The position numbers and the translations under genes are program-made. A stretch of DNA of 58,188 bases, from positions 1 to 58,188 of the forward strand of contig JBNGIQ010009608.1 of the NCBI GenBank assembly GCA_049999765.1, in the 5' to 3' direction. Position 1 is the stretch's first letter; each line of letters begins with the position of its first letter. The notes below the pieces were generated by a model, which was given only the letters and a program-made list of their open reading frames with translations, was not told where the DNA came from and ran no database searches. The stretch comes from Phaeoceros laevis (Eukaryota > Anthocerotophyta > Anthocerotopsida > Notothyladales). This document shows, in pieces, positions 51,794 through 58,188 of this stretch.

Positions 51794-52471
51794 TCAAATT
51801 GTTGAATCAAGTGATGGATCAAAGTAAGCTAGTATGGGACAGCTGGCGTTTGCCTCAGCGCTGACACGAGGTGGCAAGGTGCTAGCCAGCTGCTTGTAAT
51901 GTTTGAAGAAGCCCGAGAAGAAAGCAAGAGAGCAACTGCTACTGGCTACATCGTCCACTCTAACGCATCCGTTGTGATTGTGGGGAGACTGGGGCATGCT
52001 GAGGCCGTCCAGCTCCTTAATGTACAGCTTGGTGCCAGGGGCGAAGTCGGAGCTTGCCACGCTCACAAAAAGATCTAACGGGTTGTTCCATCCACCAACA
52101 CCGAACGGGTAGTCCACAGGATTCCAGCGTCTGAACACATTCCTCCCTCTGACATAGGTGACCAGCAGGTAATTACCCACCGTGTCCATCTGCTGCAGGT
52201 AGCACGAGCCTTCCTCCTTGCACCTGTCGAAGGTGACTTCCGCCACAAGAGCAATCAATGCTCCTCTTTCGTCCACCAGGGATTTGGTTTTGGGTCCCGT
52301 GAGCAAGGTAGGCACGCCCGTGGATAGCATGTCCTCTCTTGCTTCAATTGGGGTCCAGAAGGCCAGCAAATTTGTGGCTCCGATGGAGCAGGACGCACTT
52401 GCCTCCTGTAGAGCCAGACCAACCACCACATAGATCAGAGAGGATGCTAGGGAAAAATTGGAGAAAGCCAT
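51794..52471 (-). CDS. Secreted 3D/double-psi-barrel-like protein, copy 2
   Basis: Intronless, 225 residues from the ATG at 52471. The signal peptide (MAFSNFSLASSLIYVVVGLA) precedes CSIGATNLLAFWTPIEARED. It then aligns throughout with copy 1: GVPTLLTGPKTKSLVDERGA, CKEEGSCYLQQMDTVGN, LFVSVASSDFAPGTKLYIKE, HNHNGCVRVDDVASSSCSLA, FFSGFFKHYK. The invariant blocks LLTGPKTKSL, KEEGSCYLQQ, SDFAPGT-LYIKELDGL and NGCVRVDD mark likely functional positions. It lies 374 bp upstream of copy 1 in the same orientation, so the pair arose by tandem duplication, and divergence of the flanks suggests it is not very recent. The lack of introns contrasts with most neighbouring genes. Family assignment is tentative, as for copy 1. 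Confidence 0.85.
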   Translation of the reverse strand: MAFSNFSLASSLIYVVVGLALQEASASCSIGATNLLAFWTPIEAREDMLSTGVPTLLTGPKTKSLVDERGALIALVAEVTFDRCKEEGSCYLQQMDTVGNYLLVTYVRGRNVFRRWNPVDYPFGVGGWNNPLDLFVSVASSDFAPGTKLYIKELDGLSMPQSPHNHNGCVRVDDVASSSCSLAFFSGFFKHYKQLASTLPPRVSAEANASCPILAYFDPSLDSTI

Positions 52472-54458
52472 ACTGCTCAGTTTAGTTTTTGCAAAACGTT
52501 TGCACAGACTCAGGGACCAAGCCTTCCTCTCTGACCTACCTCCTCGGACGCCCAAAGGCAGAGATATCAAGGGCACAATTTCGAATCTCACCAGCTGTAA
52601 TAGATTCTTCCAGAAAAGTAAGCGTAGTCAGCAGCGTCTAGGAAAGCGAGCCAATGGAGTTTCATAGTCACCGGGTTCCTACCAAGGTTTGTTCGATATC
52701 CTTCCTCCTGCTTCTTCCTTGCTCCTGCTACAGCATCTCACGTTACGCCTGCAGATGTGCCAGCCAAAAATGGCACGCCTGTTACTACCAGCACAATAGT
52801 AAACAACCTGTGTAAGCTCAAACTCGGTAGTCCTTGCAATTGGCAGAAACAGTGTCCGTACATTACTATGGCTTGATCTTGTCGAGCCATCAATGACGAA
52901 GAGCTTCTTCAAAGGGAACTTCAAAGAGGCTGCCAGCTTCTTTGAATCTTGGTGCGTAAGTCTCCAGGTAGATTAGTAGCTTCAGATTAAAAGTGAGGTG
53001 TTGTTAGCACCCCGCCATACAGAACCAGTGATTACAGACAGTCCACAACTATCTGGAAACGACCAACATAGGCCCAGGCTTACGCACAAGAGTCAACTTG
53101 TTGAAGAGTGGAGCGGTTAGCACTGGATATAGCGTCCTCAGGACCAGTGATAAAACTAACATGGCCCACAGATAAAATGGCTAGCTAGTGGAACTCGACG
53201 TCGCAGCTTCTCTAGAGAGGTTCAGCAAAGCCTTCTGCAGCCATCACCCTCTGAAGACTCATGACTGCTCGGAAGAACCAACCAGTTGCATACATATGTA
53301 TGAGATCTCAGCTGGTCATTGCAAATGTAATTGTAAAATTATTCGTAACTACTAGCAGATCTCCATTCATGTCAGCAGTCAAACCACCACGAAGGCGGTC
53401 GGGTCGGTTTCATAGAAGAATCTTCTAAAAAGTCCCAGACAATCTTCCTGTCCAACCTCACCACCCAACGTGGCTTACGCTTGTCCTTAGACAAGGACGA
53501 ACCCATACAGGGTGAGCCAATCGCATAGGCTGGGAGCAATTTTCTTGACCTACCTCGAGGAAGCTATGTCAGCTAGGGTATCACACTTTCATGAACATCA
53601 TATGATGGGGCCAACCATATATGCGCGGTCCGAATAAAACGTAGGTGCTTCCATGTTATATGTGACATCTGACTTGATACCCATCAGGGCCAGCAATTGT
53701 TGAGGGATATAGGCCATGGTTCGGATCACGACCAGGATGGGGTGCTAGCACTTTTAGCCTGACCCCTTGTCACTGATGAATCTCACATATGAGAAGCAAG
53801 TTTTTTGTTTTCCGCAAACACGAAAAAACGTGTGTCTTGTTTTCACAAAACATATTATATAATGTAGTAGATTCTCGAAGTGGATTAGTTGCCCGAATTC
53901 TGTGAGTGCCCCTTACTTGCAGGTGCGTGGCAAAAACTTGGCACGATGGACAATTCTCCACATCCTTGCTCAGGGTTCCAGGGTTAAGCTAGTGTGCAAC
54001 TAGCTTACCTGTTTCATGGCCCAATGGTAGCGGGCTTGCTTAGTGGCATATATGAAAAGGACTTCATTGCTATATCTAAGGTTGAGCATGAGCTCCCCTA
54101 AAAAAGCTCTAAAAAATTCGCCGCATGCTTGCCTTTTCGCTTTACCTTGCGCGGTGTTCAATTCCCGTGCGGAGTTGGCTCAACACCATAATCATCCTAC
54201 TACTACTACTTTGTCACGCCTTAGTTAGATAGATAGATAGGTAATTAGGCAGTAATGGAAGATGCATCACGATGCGAAAGGCTTCGCCCGTATACAATAA
54301 ACACACACACACAAACTCGACTAGTTAGGGCGCAAAACGGATTGGTCCACGAAAACCAACAAAATAGTCTCTAATAACGATGCATGTAGGAGCTATGGTA
54401 GGTCATCGAAGTAGCCAGGTTACCAGTGGCGAAGGCCTTGAGGAAGCGAGACATCGGT
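52472..54458. other. Intergenic, simple repeats and one dispersed repeat
   Basis: About 2 kb between divergent genes without a credible coding region. It holds the second copy of the dispersed repeat (54153-54210), a short (GATA)n-type run near 54225-54240 and an (AC)n run near 54300-54313. Confidence 0.6.
54153..54210. repeat. Dispersed repeat copy 2, ending in CTA triplets
   Basis: GGTGTTCAATTCCCGTGCGG, TTGGCTCAACACCATAATC and CTACTACTACTA match 17078-17141. About 130 bp upstream, TGGCCCAATGGTAGCGGG looks like a tRNA A box, but the spacing to GTTCAATTCCC is too wide for a simple tRNA-derived SINE head. Confidence 0.75.
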
Positions 54459-56242
<1,784 letters not shown>

Positions 56243-56557
56243 GTGGTTCGCTTCTATCAGCTTTCACTCGAATGCATTATCCTCTACGAACACAAGTTCG
56301 TGAACGGCACTTGATTGAGTGCATGTAGTACGTGGTCTGCGTGTGAGCGAATACGGACTGATTCTTGTTGTAATTTCCATCATCGACAGTCATTGTTTGA
56401 TCTACCATTGCCGCAGTTGTGGTAGATTTATATCATTGCTTAACGTAGTAGGAACTGGCCTAATAAATATCGAGAATCGACAGTCTGTTTACTTGTGGGC
56501 CTTTAATGATGATCTAATATATAACAGCATTCCCTACTACTGTAGCCACCTAGACTT

Positions 56558-57370
56558 CTACCTGCCCTTGGTGGCAGCTCGGGTGGCCTCTTCCCGGGAC
56601 GAGGGGAAGAGCTCGACGTACCTGGAGCCGAGAGTCATCTTGTCTTTGCGCATAGCCGCCTTGGATTCGGCAGGGCCGGCGAACTCGACGTAGGCCTCAC
56701 CCGTGGCGCGGCCGTCGGCGTGCACCACAATGTGCACATTCTCGTTGGTGAGGGGGAAGTCGCGGAAGAAGTCGAGGATGTCGCGCTTGGAGGCGGCGAA
56801 TGGCAGGCCGCGCAGCTTGAGCACTCCGGTGTGATCCAGATGGTCCTTGTCGGAGGAGGCGGGCAGCTTGTTGTTGTTGTTGCCGCTGCTGTGGTGGTGA
56901 TGCGGCAGAGGCAGGAAATCGTCGTCGTCCTTGGGCTCGGCGATCTCGGCGGCCACAGCCATGTAGTAGTCCTGCTTCTTGCTGCGGAACACCTCGATGT
57001 AGCGCCGCCCCATGTTCTGCCGGTTCTTCTGCAGCGCAAAGTCCACCTGCATGGGCGCGCCGAAGACGACGTAGGCCTCGCCGGAGAAGCGGCCGCCCTT
57101 GCGCACCAGCAGCACGTCCACCACGTCCAGCCCGGCGAAGAACTCGAACACGTCGCTCTCGATGCAGTTGAAGGGCAGGCCGCGGAGGCGCACCACAGGG
57201 AACGGCCGCGGGTGTCCCAGCAGCACGGAGGCTATGCTGGGGCCGCCATAGCCGGCCAACCCCGCTGCCGAGGCCGCGCTCACCGGCAGGTACGGCCCCG
57301 CGTCCAGCAACCGCTGCCGCTTACTCCCAACCACCTCGTATCCTTCTCCACCTCCCCCGCTTCCCAACAG
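56558..57370 (-). CDS. Two-qRRM RNA-binding protein, hnRNP F/H/GRSF1-like (5' end unresolved)
   Basis: One long minus-strand exon encodes about 270 residues ending at 56558. GYEVVGSKRQRLLDAGPYLP precedes a quasi-RRM (VVRLRGLPFNCIESDVFEFF, GRFSGEAYVVFG, MGRRYIEVFRSKKQDYY). A linker with His and Asn runs follows, then a second qRRM (VLKLRGLPFAASKRDILDFF, GRATGEAYVEFAG, LGSRYVELFPSS). The RGLPF and RYVEVF signatures mark the hnRNP H/F/GRSF1-type family, which binds G-tracts in RNA. Plant members (At5g66010 type) have the same SKRQR leader. The frame meets TGA at 57379-57377 with no ATG before RRM1, so a short upstream coding exon must splice in, and the given start is only the edge of this exon. 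It is convergent with NDUFV2. Confidence 0.88.
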   Translation of the reverse strand: MLGSGGGGEGYEVVGSKRQRLLDAGPYLPVSAASAAGLAGYGGPSIASVLLGHPRPFPVVRLRGLPFNCIESDVFEFFAGLDVVDVLLVRKGGRFSGEAYVVFGAPMQVDFALQKNRQNMGRRYIEVFRSKKQDYYMAVAAEIAEPKDDDDFLPLPHHHHSSGNNNNKLPASSDKDHLDHTGVLKLRGLPFAASKRDILDFFRDFPLTNENVHIVVHADGRATGEAYVEFAGPAESKAAMRKDKMTLGSRYVELFPSSREEATRAATKGR

Positions 57371-57466
57371 ATTCCTTCACAATCGATCCCATCCCCAGTC
57401 CCACCCCGTCAATCAATCCTGATCATGACCTGCGGTTGCCAAATTCATTCAATCACGACGCTCTAT

Positions 57467-57482
57467 CTCTCTCTCTCTCTCT
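57467..57482. repeat. (CT)n microsatellite
   Basis: A TCTCTCTCTCTCTCTC run lies in the region between the divergent qRRM gene and the next plus-strand frame, plausibly within a 5' leader. Confidence 0.85.
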
Positions 57483-57760
57483 TGAACAATCTCAATCTCA
57501 TTCTCTCCTCTCCTTTTTTTTTCCTCGCCTCGCCTCTCCACTCCTCTCCTCTCCAGGTTAGCTTACAAATTTTTTCTTTAATTTGCACAACTCACAATTT
57601 CCTGCATGCAAGATCTCATGCCATGCCAGCCAAAACCAAAGCCAACAATTTTAGGTAACCCTACCCTGATGCATGACAACCAAAGCACCAATACAGCAGC
57701 AGCAGAAGCAGAGTAGTAGAGCATCTACTACAACAGTTGCAAGCAGCAGCAGCAGCAGCC

Positions 57761-58188
57761 ATGGCTGTTGCCTTGTCCTGCCCTGACCTAATCCGGATTG
57801 ATCCTGAAGATGACCTCGGGCCTTACCCTCTGGAGAACATACTGGCGATGCCCCCTTTTCCCTCCCACCACAATGATCCTGTAGATAATGTAGTGATGGA
57901 TGGATGCACCCGGCCCGGCCCGACTCTCTCTTCTGATCAATCAATCAAATTTATATCCCCTCTCCCCGGCCCGTCCCGGCCCCGTCGGCCTCAGGGCATT
58001 AATCTCCGAGCCAGCTCCTCTCTTGTCTACATCCTGCTCCAAGATCCGCTGCTACCGCTCGCACTCTCACAAGCTCGAAGCCCGGCTCTCCTCCTTCCTT
58101 GCCACTTAGGCCTGCCACCAGCGCACTCGTCTTCACTGCCATCAATCGCCAATTGTGCTACTGCTCTGCTGCATCTTCTGCCCTAGGA
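57761..58188 (+). CDS. Possible first exon of an unrecognised gene (partial)
   Basis: Not recognised. From the ATG at 57761, preceded by a run of CAG, a frame reads MAVALSCPDLIRIDPEDDLG and PYPLENILAMPPFPSHHNDP, which looks like real protein for about 50 residues. Beyond that the frame turns Ser/Leu/Pro-rich and is probably intron. It is divergent from the qRRM gene. The window ends before any conserved domain appears. Confidence 0.3.

Noticed and set aside
54010-54060. TGGCCCAATGGTAGCGGG taken as a tRNA gene or SINE head
   Set aside because: No cloverleaf can be closed and the B-box-like sequence is about 130 bp away, too far for a tRNA promoter.
56720-57658. 312-codon plus-strand open frame rich in Val/His
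   Set aside because: Exact antisense of the qRRM exon, produced by its codon bias (GC-rich third positions and His/Asn runs).

Overview
This window is nuclear DNA of a streptophyte plant. The genes are split by many short spliceosomal introns, mostly about 75-250 bp. The families are typical of plants: a SAWADEE-homeodomain protein of the RNA-directed DNA methylation pathway, a RABH/Rab6 GTPase, an LRR receptor-like kinase with an HGN catalytic loop, a plastid-type rhomboid, a mitochondrial complex I 24-kDa subunit, CPSF73-I and KRR1. The short introns, a Sfi1-like (centrin-binding type) gene and an intronless tandem pair of secreted 3D/double-psi-barrel-like proteins would suit an early-diverging land plant with motile sperm (bryophyte or lycophyte grade). 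That placement is inference. Five 100-N gaps (869-968, 1403-1502, 13785-13884, 14173-14272, 22634-22733) and one 10-N gap (17338-17347) show a scaffolded assembly.

Left part (1-14.5 kb): an AT-rich minus-strand gene combining Sfi1-like W-repeats with a kelch exon (1-2779) is divergent from a PRUNE-type DHH/DHHA2 phosphoesterase with a very long disordered N-terminus (3367-7569). A 294-bp TAA-flanked MITE and two near-perfect hairpins follow. A chloroplast-type rhomboid (8539-10635) and a long unrecognised Ser-rich gene (11627-14415), both on the minus strand, complete this part.

Middle-left (14.5-23.5 kb) has no intact gene. It is a repeat zone: a (GAAT)n microsatellite, a perfect GC-rich palindrome, stacked tandem duplications of about 100 bp, a 50-bp minisatellite, CGACGG-rich transposon-like sequence and a broken N4/N6-type DNA methyltransferase copy.

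Middle (23.5-44 kb): an LRR receptor-like kinase, an F-box/LRR protein, a tRNA-His(GUG), a small coiled-coil protein, KRR1 divergent from a SAWADEE-homeodomain (SHH) gene, an SDR oxidoreductase whose stop lies one base from that of a convergent unknown gene, and a WD40 protein.

Right part (44-58 kb): a RABH GTPase, CPSF73-I, two tandem secreted proteins of about 224 residues, the complex I 24-kDa subunit, a two-qRRM RNA-binding protein and the beginning of a possible further gene. Most genes are unrelated housekeeping loci. The local relationships are divergent pairs that may share promoters (Sfi1-kelch/PRUNE, KRR1/SHH), tightly convergent ends (SDR/unknown) and one tandem duplication (the secreted pair).
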